Below, piece after piece: positions 25,771 through 34,261 of a stretch of DNA of 64,000 nt (the stretch's first letter is position 1; every line of letters starts with the position of its first letter). The notes beneath the pieces are model-generated. The model saw only the letters and a program-made list of their open reading frames with translations. It was not told the DNA's origin and made no database searches. The position numbers and the translations under genes were made by a program. Where the stretch lies: assembly GCF_014384795.1 (NCBI RefSeq), contig NZ_JACRSR010000003.1, positions 62,001-126,000 of the forward strand, in the 5' to 3' direction. Origin of the DNA: Gehongia tenuis (GTDB lineage: Bacteria; Bacillota; Clostridia; Christensenellales; NSJ-53).

Positions 25771-27170
25771 CTATTCAGCAGGCTTCAGCTCGTAGAGCAT
25801 CTTGTAGGAGGTGTACGGGAAGCAGGCAAGACCAGGAATGCCAGTTCCGTCGCCCTCCTGGGCAAATCCGGTCCACACGCCTTCATACACGGAGTAGAAG
25901 GTCAGCGGGCGGTACATGAGGGTAAGCACCGGAATATCGGTGAGGTAGATCTTGTCAAGGGCGGTGTACAGCTTCTTCAGCTCTTCTTCGTCCTCGGTGA
26001 TGGCGATCTGCTGCACCAGCTTGGTAGCTTCCTCGTTGTTGTAGCGGTTGTAGTTCTCAAAGGACTGCTCACCCAAGGCAGGGGTATTGGAGCCGTCCAT
26101 GATGAACTTGCAGCGCGCATAGGGCTGCGAGGGATCCAAGTAAGCCGCGGGCCGCTGCATGATCATGTCGAACTCACCGGTCTGGGAGTGGTTCAGCCAC
26201 ACAGACTGCTCGGGCAGCTCGGAACCGGCGTCGATACCCACGGCCTTGAGGCTCTGAGCCACGATTTCGAGAGAAGAAGTCCAGTCGCTCCAACCCTTCG
26301 GGCACTCAAGACCCCAGAAGCCGAGGCGGGTGCCGTCGGGCAGCACGCGGATGCCATCCGAACCCTTCTCAGCGCCGAGACCATCGAGGATCTCATTGGC
26401 CTTGTCGGGATCATAGGTCCAGCGGAGGGATTTCAACTCGTCGTCCTCGATCAGGTACTTCTCCATCTCATCGGGCATGAGGAGGGAGGGCACCACATCG
26501 GGGGAGTAGCCGCTCATTGCAAGCTCGATGATCTGGGGATAGTTGATAGCGTAGCCGATGGCACGGCGGATGTCGGGGTTGTCAAGACCAGGGGTGGTCA
26601 GGTTGAAGTACAGCGATACCAGCATACCGGGTTCGTAGTAAGGCAGATCGTTCAGGTAAGCATGGTAGGGCTCGCCGTTCTCCCACAGCTTCCAAATCTG
26701 GGGAATGAAGTTCTCGTTGTAGTCGATCTCACCGGCCTGCATGGCGGTGGTGTTGGCGCTGTTATCCTTGAAGATCACGTGGGCGATGTACTTGGGTTCA
26801 GGCAGCTTGCCCCACATGGATTCGGCCTGGCCCCAGAAGTTGTCGTCACGGATGAACACAACGCGGGTGTCGTCATAGTAGTAAACCTTGTAGGGGCCGG
26901 AACCGACGGGATCGAAGTTTTCGAACTGACGGATCTCGGCTTCCTCCATGGTTTCCATCATGGGCGCCCAGATGTGCTCAGGCAGCAGAGCAACCTTCAT
27001 GAGTTCGCGCTCGATCAGGTTCTTACCAATGCCTTCCTTTTTGATGAAATTAACGGTAGAATCGTCCACAGCCACGATGTCGTCGCAGACATCCCAAGTA
27101 TCAGCCGAGTAGATGGCCATGTCCTGCCGGTACCAGAGATGGGGTTGAAGTTCGTGGGCGGGATTAGAAT
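25771..27170 (-). pseudogene. Decayed paralogue of the peptide-binding lipoprotein
   Basis: The sequence matches the 22212-24041 lipoprotein closely from GKD-DTWDVC to its end, with the same AIGYAINYPQI and LSGYSPDVV motifs. Upstream, a short piece encoding PPTNFNPISGTG is in a different reading frame and joins directly to RQDMAIYSADTWDV. Compared with the intact copy, about 70 codons (residues 89-158) are missing at this junction near 27127 and the frame is shifted. The signal peptide and the first 75 or so residues are also absent, replaced by unrelated AT-rich sequence. The remaining open frame could make a cytoplasmic fragment, but not a secreted receptor. Confidence 0.88.
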
Positions 27171-27237
27171 TCTCACTTTTATCTTGAAGAAAACTTGGAA
27201 CATAAAAATAGTAAAAAATCAACTGTATTTATATTTT

Positions 27238-27465
27238 CTAGGGCCTTTTCCGTTGAATTCTGAAGTCCAGGAATAGAGCGGCGCCGATCAATACCACCGC
27301 GCCGATGATCCAAAGGGGAGAGGTGCCGCCCAGCTTGCCTGGGTCAAATCTTTCGGGAGTGGGCGTTGGAGAACCGGCCAGAATGGTAAAACTGAGGGTG
27401 TATATCAAGACGGTCACGAGGGCCAATAAACTGCCTATTCTTTTTAAAACATGTCGGTTTCTCAT
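27238..27465 (-). CDS. Small membrane protein of unknown function
   Basis: A 75-residue protein with an N-terminal hydrophobic segment (IGSLLALVTVLIYTLSFTIL), a short external loop containing TPTPERFDPGKLGG, and a second membrane segment (LWIIGAVVLIGAALFLDF) ending in RIQRKRP. GGAGAG precedes the ATG. I do not recognise the family; the arrangement resembles a remnant or miniature of a wall-linked protein, or a small membrane adaptor. It lies upstream of the decayed lipoprotein gene on the same strand, but its own downstream terminator is not seen. Confidence 0.7.
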   Translation of the reverse strand: MRNRHVLKRIGSLLALVTVLIYTLSFTILAGSPTPTPERFDPGKLGGTSPLWIIGAVVLIGAALFLDFRIQRKRP

Positions 27466-27553
27466 GGCATACTCTCCTTTTTATACCTATTAATATTATC
27501 ATAGGCTAATTTGGGTAAAAGTCAATCCCGGAAGGAGAGTAGAAACTGCGTTG

Positions 27554-27583
27554 TTGACACCTGTAAGAACATTCCTCTATAAT
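27554..27583 (+). promoter_or_regulatory. SigA-type promoter of the COG2426 gene
   Basis: TTGACA (27554-27559), 18 bases, TATAAT (27578-27583): consensus hexamers 48 bases before the start codon. Confidence 0.88.
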
Positions 27584-27630
27584 GGGAGGAGTTTGAAAGG
27601 GTGGAATCTACAATATAAAGGAAGTGTGAA

Positions 27631-28095
27631 ATGGGAAATATCGTACCGTATCTTATTGTGTTTGGCGTGTCCATGCTCCCCATCGTTGAGCTCCGTGGGG
27701 CGATTCCCTACGGCGCAATCTACGGCCTGCCCTTGGATATCACCTTCATCTTGGCACTGCTGGGTTCCATGGTACCTGTACCTTTTATTTTGTGGCTTTT
27801 TAAACCGGTATTGGCGTGGTTGAAAAAGCTCAAATTTATGCATCGTTTTGCAACATGGCTTGAAAACAAGGGGGAAAAGGGAGCTAAAAAGGTGCGCGAA
27901 AGTAAGGGAATTTCGTGGGCGCTTTTTGTATTTGTTGCAATACCTCTTCCTGGAACTGGAGTTTGGACGGGAAGCATGATTGCCACCGTTTTAGAGCTGC
28001 CCTTCAAAAAAGCTATTTGGCCCATTCTGGCTGGTGATATTACGGCGGGCATCATTATGCTGATTCTATCCGCTGCGGGTGTGGCCATCTTCTAA
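27631..28095 (+). CDS. Small multidrug export-like membrane protein (COG2426)
   Basis: A 154-residue membrane protein with about four hydrophobic segments. It has the family's N-terminal VSMLPIVELRGAIPYGAI and the central AIPLPGTGVWTGSMIA, which form two inverted half-repeats. COG2426 proteins are annotated as small multidrug exporters, but biochemical proof is thin. The gene has its own consensus promoter; no terminator is obvious before the metK leader. Confidence 0.88.
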   Translation: MGNIVPYLIVFGVSMLPIVELRGAIPYGAIYGLPLDITFILALLGSMVPVPFILWLFKPVLAWLKKLKFMHRFATWLENKGEKGAKKVRESKGISWALFVFVAIPLPGTGVWTGSMIATVLELPFKKAIWPILAGDITAGIIMLILSAAGVAIF

Positions 28096-28148
28096 ATGAA
28101 AGTGGGGCATGCAAAATAAATGACGAAAAGTCATTTTTCGCAAAACCG

Positions 28149-28177
28149 TTGACAAGCTATGGAGCCCATGGTATGGT
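28149..28177 (+). promoter_or_regulatory. Promoter of the SAM riboswitch-metK transcript
   Basis: TTGACA (28149-28154), 17 bases, TATGGT (28172-28177). Transcription would start just before the aptamer at 28203. Confidence 0.8.
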
Positions 28178-28202
28178 ACAGATAGTACAATTTAATAGGG
28201 AA

Positions 28203-28343
28203 CCTTATTGAGAGCGGTGGAGGGAATAGGCCCGATGAAACCCGGCAACCGGCGCATGGGGCGCACGGTGCTAAATCCTACAAGACGGCAGCGTCTTGAC
28301 AGATAAGATTTGTTGAACCGCTTCCGCAAGGAAGCGGTTTTTT
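28203..28343 (+). promoter_or_regulatory. SAM-I (S-box) riboswitch with terminator
   Basis: The aptamer spans about 28203-28310. P1 arms are CTTAT and ATAAG; the conserved S-box core includes GAGAGCGGTGGAGGGAA, GATGAAACCCGGCAACC and the late CTTGACAGATAAG. The expression platform is a strong terminator, AACCGCTTCC/GGAAGCGGTT with a GCAA loop and five T residues (28316-28343). When SAM is abundant, the aptamer holds the 3' P1 strand so the terminator forms and metK is off. This is established S-box biology. Confidence 0.95.
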
Positions 28344-28370
28344 GATTATGGTACAAAGGGGTGGAGCAAA

Positions 28371-29546
28371 TTGAAAAGATTTTTCAGTTCGGAGTCGGTG
28401 ACGGAGGGACATCCGGATAAGATATGCGATCAGATTTCCGACAGTATCCTGGACGCCATGCTGGAGCAGGATCCGGAAAGCAGGGTGGCCTGTGAGACGG
28501 CGGCCACCACGGGCCTGGTCATGGTAATGGGTGAGATCACCAGCCGGGCCGCGGTGGATATTCCCTCCATCGTGCGCAAAACCATTGTGGACATCGGCTA
28601 TGACCGGGCAAAGTATGGTTTTGACGGCCAGACCTGCGGGGTGATGGTGACATTGGACAAGCAGTCGCCGGATATTGCCATGGGGGTGGATAAAGCGTTG
28701 GAGGCCAAGGACGGCGCCGAAGAGGAGGCTGCGGCCACCGGCGCGGGAGACCAGGGCATGATGTTTGGATATGCATGCAACGAGACGGAGGCTTTGATGC
28801 CCCTGCCCATTCAGCTCGCCCATGAACTTTGCCGGAAGCTTGCAGAGGTCCGAAAGAACGGGACACTGCCCTATCTCCGGCCGGACGGCAAGGCGCTTGT
28901 TTGTGTGGAGTACGACGACAACACGCCTGTGCGGGTGGATACGGTGGTGGTATCAACCCAGCATGATCCCAACGTGCCTCTTGGCACCATTCAGCGGGAT
29001 ATGATTCAGCATGTGATTGAGCCGGTGATTCCGGCGGAATTCCTGCAGGACACCCGTTATCTGGTCAATCCCACCGGACGGTTCGTGGTGGGCGGTCCTC
29101 AGGGAGACAGCGGGCTCACGGGCCGTAAGATTATTGTGGATACCTACGGCGGATTTGGCCGCCATGGCGGCGGCTGTTTTTCGGGTAAGGATCCCACCAA
29201 GGTGGATCGCTCGGCGGCCTATTATGCCCGCTATGCAGCCAAAAATGTGGTGGCGGCGGGTTTGGCTGACCGCTGTGAAATTGAGGTGGCCTATGCTATC
29301 GGCAAGGCCAATCCGGTGAGTGTCCGAGTGGATACCTTTGGTACGGGCAAGGTGGATGAGCAGAAGCTGAGCCGGGCCGTGGAGGCGACCTTTGACTTCA
29401 GACCTGCCGCCATCATCCGGGAGCTGAATCTTCGCCGGCCCATCTACAGATCCACCGCCGCTTACGGTCATTTCGGACGGACGGATATTGATCTGCCCTG
29501 GGAGCATACGGACCGCACGGAAGAACTTTTGGAAAGGGTGCGCTGA
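28371..29546 (+). CDS. metK: S-adenosylmethionine synthetase
   Basis: The enzyme makes S-adenosylmethionine from methionine and ATP. The 391-residue protein shows [19 protein letters not shown] at the N terminus, the ATP loop [12 protein letters not shown], and [16 protein letters not shown] sequence ([19 protein letters not shown]) with [19 protein letters not shown]. The start is TTG with GTGGAG six or seven bases upstream. It lies 28 bases after the SAM-I riboswitch terminator, which gives feedback control. Its stop TGA overlaps the recD2 ATG by one base, so recD2 is probably in the same transcript. Confidence 0.96.
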   Translation: MKRFFSSESVTEGHPDKICDQISDSILDAMLEQDPESRVACETAATTGLVMVMGEITSRAAVDIPSIVRKTIVDIGYDRAKYGFDGQTCGVMVTLDKQSPDIAMGVDKALEAKDGAEEEAAATGAGDQGMMFGYACNETEALMPLPIQLAHELCRKLAEVRKNGTLPYLRPDGKALVCVEYDDNTPVRVDTVVVSTQHDPNVPLGTIQRDMIQHVIEPVIPAEFLQDTRYLVNPTGRFVVGGPQGDSGLTGRKIIVDTYGGFGRHGGGCFSGKDPTKVDRSAAYYARYAAKNVVAAGLADRCEIEVAYAIGKANPVSVRVDTFGTGKVDEQKLSRAVEATFDFRPAAIIRELNLRRPIYRSTAAYGHFGRTDIDLPWEHTDRTEELLERVR

Positions 29547-31711
29547 TGCCATCGGAAGAAGTATTAACGGGCACACTTGAAAATGTAGTTTATTATAATG
29601 AGGAAACTGGGTTCACAGTGCTGGAGATCGCTCTGGATGAGGAGGACGAACTGGTCAGCGCTGTGGGCGTTCTGCCGCCCGTATCGCCGGGAGAACGGGT
29701 GAAGCTTTTCGGACGCTTCGTGCAGCACCGGGAATATGGCCAGCAGTTTCGTGCGGAACGCTTGGAGACCATGCTGCCCACCGATCTTCGCGGTGTGAAG
29801 CGCTACCTTGCCTCTGGTCTGATCAAAGGCATCGGAGAAGCCACAGCCTCACGGATTGTCAACCATTTTGGGGACGAGACGCTGAATATTCTGCGCTACA
29901 ATCCCCTCCGCCTGGCGGAGATACCGGGAATCGGTGAAAAAAAGGCGGAGGGCATTGCTGAGTCCTTCATGGAGGCCAGAGGGACTCAAGAGGTCATGGT
30001 CTTTTTGACGGGTTATGGCATATCCGCCAATTTTGCTATGAAGATTTATAAGCTTTATGGCGCCAATGCCATCGCCAAGATCCGCCAAAACCCCTATTGT
30101 CTGATGGAGGATGTGGCGGGCATTGGTTTTAAAAGCGCCGATAAGATTGCCCGGGAGATGGGGATTGAAAAAAATGCGCCCTTCCGGCTGATGGCGGGGC
30201 TGGCCTATATTTTGGACGAATCGGCCTTTGGCATGGGCCACTGTTATCTGGAGAAAAGGTTTATTTTAGAAAGCGCTTCCAATCTTTTGGAAGCGCCGAT
30301 TGAGAGCGTTGAGGCAGCACTGCAGTCCTTGACCCTGTCCCGGAAGGCGGTGGTGGAAAAGACCGCTGAGGAAGAGCGGGTGTACAGCATCGATCTTTGG
30401 AACGCCGAGAACCGGACCGCCAATCTCTTGGCGGAGCTCATGGAGGCCTCGCCCAAGCTGGACTTGGATGGCGCGAAGGTGGAGGAGGAACTGGATATCA
30501 CGCTGGGCGAGGGCCAGCATAGAGCCCTTGAGATGGCTTTAGAAAATCCGGTGGTTGTAGTGACCGGCGGGCCGGGCACGGGAAAAACCACGTTGATTCG
30601 TGCGCTTATTGGCGCGTTTTCCGACTATGAGGTGGCTTTGGCGGCGCCCACGGGCCGGGCGGCTAAGCGGATGAGCGAAGCCACCGGTATCGAGGCCCAA
30701 ACCCTTCACCGGCTGTTGGAATATGGTCAGGGAGAGATGGGGTTCATACGCAATGAAAGCAATCCTTTGGAGATGGATGTGCTCATTGTGGACGAGGTAT
30801 CCATGATGGATATTCTGCTCACCGAGGCGCTGCTTCGGGCGCTGCCCGCTGGCTGCAGGCTGGTGCTGGTGGGGGATGCCGATCAGCTTCCTCCGGTGGG
30901 CCCCGGAAACTTCCTCCGGGATGTGATCGCCTCCGGCGCGGTGCCGGTGGTGCGGCTGACGGAGATCTACCGTCAGGCGGATGAGAGCCTCATTGTCGTC
31001 AACGCTCACCGCATCAACGGCGGTGAGATGCCCATCCTGAACCGGCGGGACAGCGACTTCTTTTTGGTGGGCGCGCCGGATGGAGTCAGCGCTGCCAAAA
31101 CGGTGGTGGATCTGGTGAAGCGAAGGCTGCCCAAATATCTTGGCTGCGGTCCGGAGGAGATTCAGGTGCTGGCGCCCATGCGCAAAGGTGAGGCGGGGGT
31201 CACCCATCTCAATTTGCTGCTGCAAAAGGCGCTGAATCCTGCTGCCGCCGGGGAGAGGCCCTTTGTTTACCGTGCCGGTGACAAGGTAATGCAGATCAAA
31301 AACAACTATCAGCTGCGCTGGACCCGGGATTTCGAGGAAGGGCTCGGCATCTTCAACGGGGACATGGGTTTTGTGGAAGAGGACGACGAACGGGAGCGCA
31401 GTCTGGTGGTTCGCTTCGACGATGGACGGGAAGCTGAATATGGCTATGAAAACGCTGACGAGCTGGAACTGGCCTATGCGGTATCCGTTCATAAGAGCCA
31501 GGGCAGTGAGTTCGCAGCAGTGGTCATGCCCGTCTTGGCGGGCCCGCCCAGACTGTATACCCGAAACCTTCTTTACACGGCCATCACCCGGGCTAAACGG
31601 CTGGTGGTATTGGTGGGCAAAGAGCGGGATATCTATCGAATGGTGGATAACGCGGAGGTTCAGCAGCGCAACAGTGCATTGGCGGAGCGGCTTATCCGGG
31701 CATTGGATTGA
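29546..31711 (+). CDS. recD2: RecD-like ATP-dependent DNA helicase (RecD2 type)
   Basis: A 721-residue 5'-3' superfamily 1B helicase that acts in repair without RecBC. An N-terminal OB-like domain and tandem helix-hairpin-helix motifs (IKGIGEATASRIV, IPGIGEKKAEGIA) precede the motor. Motif I is VVVTGGPGTGKTTLIRALIG, motif II is VLIVDEVSMMD, motif III is LVLVGDADQLPPVGPGNFL, and the C-terminal motifs include AYAVSVHKSQGSEF and LYTAITRAKR. RecD2 features, the long N-terminal extension and HhH motifs, are clear. It starts within the metK stop and is followed 11 bases later by comF, forming a likely metK-recD2-comF operon. Confidence 0.94.
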   Translation: MPSEEVLTGTLENVVYYNEETGFTVLEIALDEEDELVSAVGVLPPVSPGERVKLFGRFVQHREYGQQFRAERLETMLPTDLRGVKRYLASGLIKGIGEATASRIVNHFGDETLNILRYNPLRLAEIPGIGEKKAEGIAESFMEARGTQEVMVFLTGYGISANFAMKIYKLYGANAIAKIRQNPYCLMEDVAGIGFKSADKIAREMGIEKNAPFRLMAGLAYILDESAFGMGHCYLEKRFILESASNLLEAPIESVEAALQSLTLSRKAVVEKTAEEERVYSIDLWNAENRTANLLAELMEASPKLDLDGAKVEEELDITLGEGQHRALEMALENPVVVVTGGPGTGKTTLIRALIGAFSDYEVALAAPTGRAAKRMSEATGIEAQTLHRLLEYGQGEMGFIRNESNPLEMDVLIVDEVSMMDILLTEALLRALPAGCRLVLVGDADQLPPVGPGNFLRDVIASGAVPVVRLTEIYRQADESLIVVNAHRINGGEMPILNRRDSDFFLVGAPDGVSAAKTVVDLVKRRLPKYLGCGPEEIQVLAPMRKGEAGVTHLNLLLQKALNPAAAGERPFVYRAGDKVMQIKNNYQLRWTRDFEEGLGIFNGDMGFVEEDDERERSLVVRFDDGREAEYGYENADELELAYAVSVHKSQGSEFAAVVMPVLAGPPRLYTRNLLYTAITRAKRLVVLVGKERDIYRMVDNAEVQQRNSALAERLIRALD

Positions 31712-31722
31712 GGTGGAACGTA

Positions 31723-32370
31723 ATGAAGGACTGGCTGATGAATTTCATTCGCGAACTCTTTACAACCCGGGACAACTGCGCCCTTTGCGGCCGCCATACC
31801 CTGGAGCTTGGAAAGCACGGGCTTTGTATGGCTTGCGAGGAAAGCCTGCCCAGACTTGATGACGATTCGATGGCCGCATTTCACTATGAAGATGCAGCGG
31901 CCAAACTGATCCGCGACTTTAAATATGGCGAGAAACTTTGGATCGCGGATATTTTGGCCGGCTATATGGCGGATCGTGTGCGGGAGCTGGATGGAAAAGC
32001 GGATGTGATTGTGCCCGTGCCGCTGCATTCTTCAAGGCTCCGCCAAAGAGGGTTCAATCAGGCATTGAAGCTTGCGGAAGGTTTGGGAAGGGAGCTCAGT
32101 ATTCCAGTGGTGGATGGACTGGTTCGTCTGCGGAAGACCAAAACGCAGACCAAACTGAATCATCTGGAAAGAGAGGCCAATGTTCGCGGCGCCTTCAAAG
32201 TCAAGGATGAAATTTCTTTTGATGGAATGACGGTGATGCTAGTGGATGATGTCGTAACGACAGGCAGTACTCTTAAAGCATGTGGGGAGGAGATCCTGAA
32301 AGCGGGCGCCGACGAAGTGATTTGGGTGACTGCAGCCAGGACTTCCGAAGAAAAAAAGGAGAAGGAATAA
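31723..32370 (+). CDS. comF: ComF family protein (double zinc ribbon-phosphoribosyltransferase)
   Basis: A 215-residue ComF/GntX-type protein. Four cysteines, CALC near residue 16 and CMAC near residue 32, form an N-terminal zinc ribbon; the C-terminal phosphoribosyltransferase domain carries the PRPP loop VMLVDDVVTTGST. ComFC helps take up transforming DNA in Bacillus and may have a PRPP-related role elsewhere. ATG 31723 is chosen because GAGGTGG lies six bases upstream; a GTG/ATG-like upstream frame would overlap recD2. It closes the operon and lies upstream of hpf and secA, as in many Firmicutes. Confidence 0.92.
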   Translation: MKDWLMNFIRELFTTRDNCALCGRHTLELGKHGLCMACEESLPRLDDDSMAAFHYEDAAAKLIRDFKYGEKLWIADILAGYMADRVRELDGKADVIVPVPLHSSRLRQRGFNQALKLAEGLGRELSIPVVDGLVRLRKTKTQTKLNHLEREANVRGAFKVKDEISFDGMTVMLVDDVVTTGSTLKACGEEILKAGADEVIWVTAARTSEEKKEKE

Positions 32371-32388
32371 AAACTTTGCCTGGAAGAC

Positions 32389-32417
32389 TTGCTTTTTTCC
32401 ACAAAGGAGCATATACT
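32389..32417 (+). promoter_or_regulatory. Promoter of the structured RNA / zinc-ribbon transcript
   Basis: TTGCTT (32389-32394), 17 bases, TATACT (32412-32417). Initiation near 32424 would give a leader of about 340 bases before the next coding region. Confidence 0.75.
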
Positions 32418-32423
32418 ACAGGT

Positions 32424-32740
32424 AGTCAATCGTCTTAGGTCTGTGGTTGAAAATCGATGCCAGTCGCAGGCGAAACGATCCACGTAAGTTTGGAAAATCC
32501 AAATGAGCATGGTGCGGTTTAGATGTAAGACCGGCCAGGTGCGAGCGAATCCACGCAAAGGGAACATTCCAAAAGGTTTTTGGCAATGCTGGACCCTCTT
32601 GGAATCGACCTTCGCGAGATTCGTTTTTTTGTGCCTGAGAGAAGCAGTAGTGGGGAGCGAAATGCTTAGTAGCGAACCTTCCTGCCGGCGGGTGTGGGGG
32701 CAAAGACCAGGTCAGCTGAGACGAAAGACCAAAAACCATA
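32424..32740 (+). ncRNA. Candidate structured noncoding RNA or long leader between comF and hpf
   Basis: This 317-base stretch has a promoter but no credible gene. A 9-bp helix closes it: TCGTCTTAG at 32430-32438 pairs with CTGAGACGA at 32716-32724. Inside, CGAATC (32546-32551) pairs with GATTCG (32618-32623) around a long hairpin, CATTCCAAAA/TTTTGGCAATG, itself flanked by GGG/CCC. TTGGA/TCCAA (about 32490-32502) and CGGT/ACCG form further hairpins. It ends near a T run at 32741-32747. Location between comF and hpf (raiA) is where the raiA-motif RNA is known in Firmicutes, so that is my favoured identity; I cannot align it here. Confidence 0.55.
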
Positions 32741-32764
32741 TTTTTTTGCGGAGGGATTTTATCC

Positions 32765-33043
32765 ATGTACGAAGACAAGACGTTAATTTGTAAGGACTGT
32801 GGCGCGGAGTTCGTTTTCACCGCTGGTGAGCAGGAATTCTATGCTGAAAAGGGATTCATGAACGAGCCCGCTCGCTGCAAAGCTTGCCGCGACTCTCGCA
32901 AGAACGCTCGGCGTGCCGAGGGTGGCCAGCGCGAGATGCATGACGCTGTTTGCGCGGCTTGTGGCGCTCCTTGCAAGATCCCCTTTGTTCCCAAGAACGA
33001 CCGGCCAATTTACTGCAGCGAGTGCTTCCAGTCGCACAGGTAA
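32765..33043 (+). CDS. Zinc-ribbon protein (zf-trcl plus CxxC-x17-CxxC)
   Basis: A 92-residue protein with two zinc-binding modules. The first, CKDCGAEF near residue 10 with CKACRDSR near residue 38, resembles the zf-trcl ribbon. The second is exactly CxxC-x17-CxxC (CAAC ... CSEC). Such proteins are common in Firmicutes and Chloroflexi but have no settled function; nucleic acid or protein binding is possible. It is basic and Arg/Lys rich between the ribbons. It follows the long structured leader and ends in a terminator, so it is transcribed with that RNA or from it. Confidence 0.87.
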   Translation: MYEDKTLICKDCGAEFVFTAGEQEFYAEKGFMNEPARCKACRDSRKNARRAEGGQREMHDAVCAACGAPCKIPFVPKNDRPIYCSECFQSHR

Positions 33044-33095
33044 TTCCCGCAAAATTTATGGTTTAGCCATAAACCCGTAGGATACCGATTGGTCA

Positions 33096-33127
33096 AAGAA
33101 GCTTTGGTTTTCCAAAGCTTCTTTTTT
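33096..33127 (+). terminator. Terminator of the zinc-ribbon gene
   Basis: A perfect 12-bp stem AAGAAGCTTTGG/CCAAAGCTTCTT with a TTTT loop is followed by T residues. Confidence 0.93.
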
Positions 33128-33140
33128 ATTTTGTCCAGCG

Positions 33141-33169
33141 TTGCAGTCGGGGCCAAGGCGCGATATAAT
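33141..33169 (+). promoter_or_regulatory. SigA-type promoter of the 33202-33681 gene
   Basis: TTGCAG (33141-33146), 17 bases, TATAAT (33164-33169), 32 bases before the start codon. Confidence 0.82.
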
Positions 33170-33201
33170 GTTTTGGGAAGATCATGGAGGAGGGCTTGGC
33201 A

Positions 33202-33681
33202 ATGAAGGTCACCCGAAAAAAACGGATCACTATGGCTGTGACGTTTGTCCTGGTGGCGGGTCTGGTCTTTTGGGCATTGGTGGCTTTGAAACCGCCCACT
33301 GTTCAGGAAGCCAACGCCAAACAGCTGAAGGAGGCGATCCAAAACTGTGAAACAGGGGATGTGCGTCTTTCGGCATTGACCACCTTTGAATGGGATGAAG
33401 TGTATACCTTCGCGCCCTATGCTTCCGAGGACGCCATGCTGGCCACGCTGGGCATACAGTGGAATGGGCTGCATGAAACGGTGAATGAGGGGATGAACCA
33501 AGCGGTGTTCGTCAAAAACGGCGAGGTGGTCTGTTATGTGTACGGTTATGGAAAGAAATGCGGGTACACGCTGGACTTCGGTAATTTTACCGGGAATTCC
33601 CTGAAGTTGTCCCGGAATGCGGATCCAGTGTTCCATTTGGAAGCGGGCAAGCAGCCAAAGCTTACCTATCTGGGCGAATGA
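33202..33681 (+). CDS. Hypothetical membrane-anchored protein
   Basis: A 159-residue protein with a basic N terminus, one hydrophobic segment (ITMAVTFVLVAGLVFWALVAL) that is a membrane anchor or uncleaved signal, and an external domain of about 125 residues. I do not recognise the domain; it contains WDEVYTFAPYASEDAM and a late Cys pair. This resembles small extracytoplasmic proteins of Clostridia with an 'FAPY' motif, but no function is known to me. ATG 33202 is preferred because GGAGGAGG lies about eight bases before. It has its own promoter and terminator. Confidence 0.82.
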   Translation: MKVTRKKRITMAVTFVLVAGLVFWALVALKPPTVQEANAKQLKEAIQNCETGDVRLSALTTFEWDEVYTFAPYASEDAMLATLGIQWNGLHETVNEGMNQAVFVKNGEVVCYVYGYGKKCGYTLDFGNFTGNSLKLSRNADPVFHLEAGKQPKLTYLGE

Positions 33682-33685
33682 TATT

Positions 33686-33714
33686 GAGCGGATGAGGACA
33701 TCCGCTCTTTTTTT
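33686..33714 (+). terminator. Terminator of the 33202-33681 gene
   Basis: GAGCGGATG/CATCCGCTC, loop AGGA, then seven T residues. Confidence 0.93.
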
Positions 33715-33812
33715 ACCGTTTGAGGGATCAAAACCACCGATTGCCTGAAAAAACTTGGTCTTGAGATATGCCTGCGCTATGCTGGGGATGGGCAGGAGAG
33801 GGGAGAAAGAAC

Positions 33813-34250
33813 ATGAGATTGGAAGTTCATATCGATGGAAGCGTTCCCGAGGTAAAGGTGGACATTACGGCGCCGGCCATGAGCCGGGAGGTGAGCGACC
33901 TCATCCGCAGGATGGAGAGCGGGGGAAGCGCGCTTTCCGGGATGCGAAACAAACGGTACTATCCGCTGAATCTGACCAAGGTCTATGCGGTCACCACCCA
34001 GGGAAATCGGATTCTTGCCCATACCCTGGCGGGGGAGTACGAGGTGAAGGGCAGGATGTATGAGCTGGAAGAAAGACTGGCGCCCGAGGGATTTATACGC
34101 ATCTCCCAATCGGCACTGGCCAATGTCAGCCATATTCAAAACTTTGCCATGCATTTCAACGGAACCATGGAGCTGAGGTTCAAAAATGGTGCGGTGGAAT
34201 ATGTATCCCGGCGCTATGTGCCTGCCATCAAAAAGTATTTCAGGCTGTGA
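33813..34250 (+). CDS. LytTR-domain DNA-binding protein
   Basis: A 145-residue regulator without a receiver domain. The C-terminal 100 residues form a LytTR domain, recognisable by YYPLNLTKVYAVTTQGNRIL, LEERLAPEGFIRISQSALAN and the end YVSRRYVPAIKKYF. The N-terminal 45 residues are an unassigned short domain (RLEVHIDGSVPEVKVDI). It is followed 11 bases later by a DUF3021 membrane protein, a widespread partnership in Firmicutes in which the membrane protein is thought to restrain the regulator. ATG 33813 follows GGGAG by seven bases. Likely targets include its own operon; LytTR proteins bind paired direct repeats. Confidence 0.9.
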   Translation: MRLEVHIDGSVPEVKVDITAPAMSREVSDLIRRMESGGSALSGMRNKRYYPLNLTKVYAVTTQGNRILAHTLAGEYEVKGRMYELEERLAPEGFIRISQSALANVSHIQNFAMHFNGTMELRFKNGAVEYVSRRYVPAIKKYFRL

Positions 34251-34261
34251 GGTGAATGAGA

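Noticed and set aside
32424..32740. RNase P RNA, tmRNA, 6S RNA, T-box, cobalamin or lysine riboswitch identity
   Set aside because: The conserved motifs I know for these classes (for example the RNase P GAGGAAAGTCC, a tmRNA CCA end, the T-box GGTGG, or the B12 box) are absent.
32503..32793. 96-codon open frame over the structured RNA
   Set aside because: It has no ribosome binding site and overlaps the well-supported zinc-ribbon start; its composition is not protein-like.
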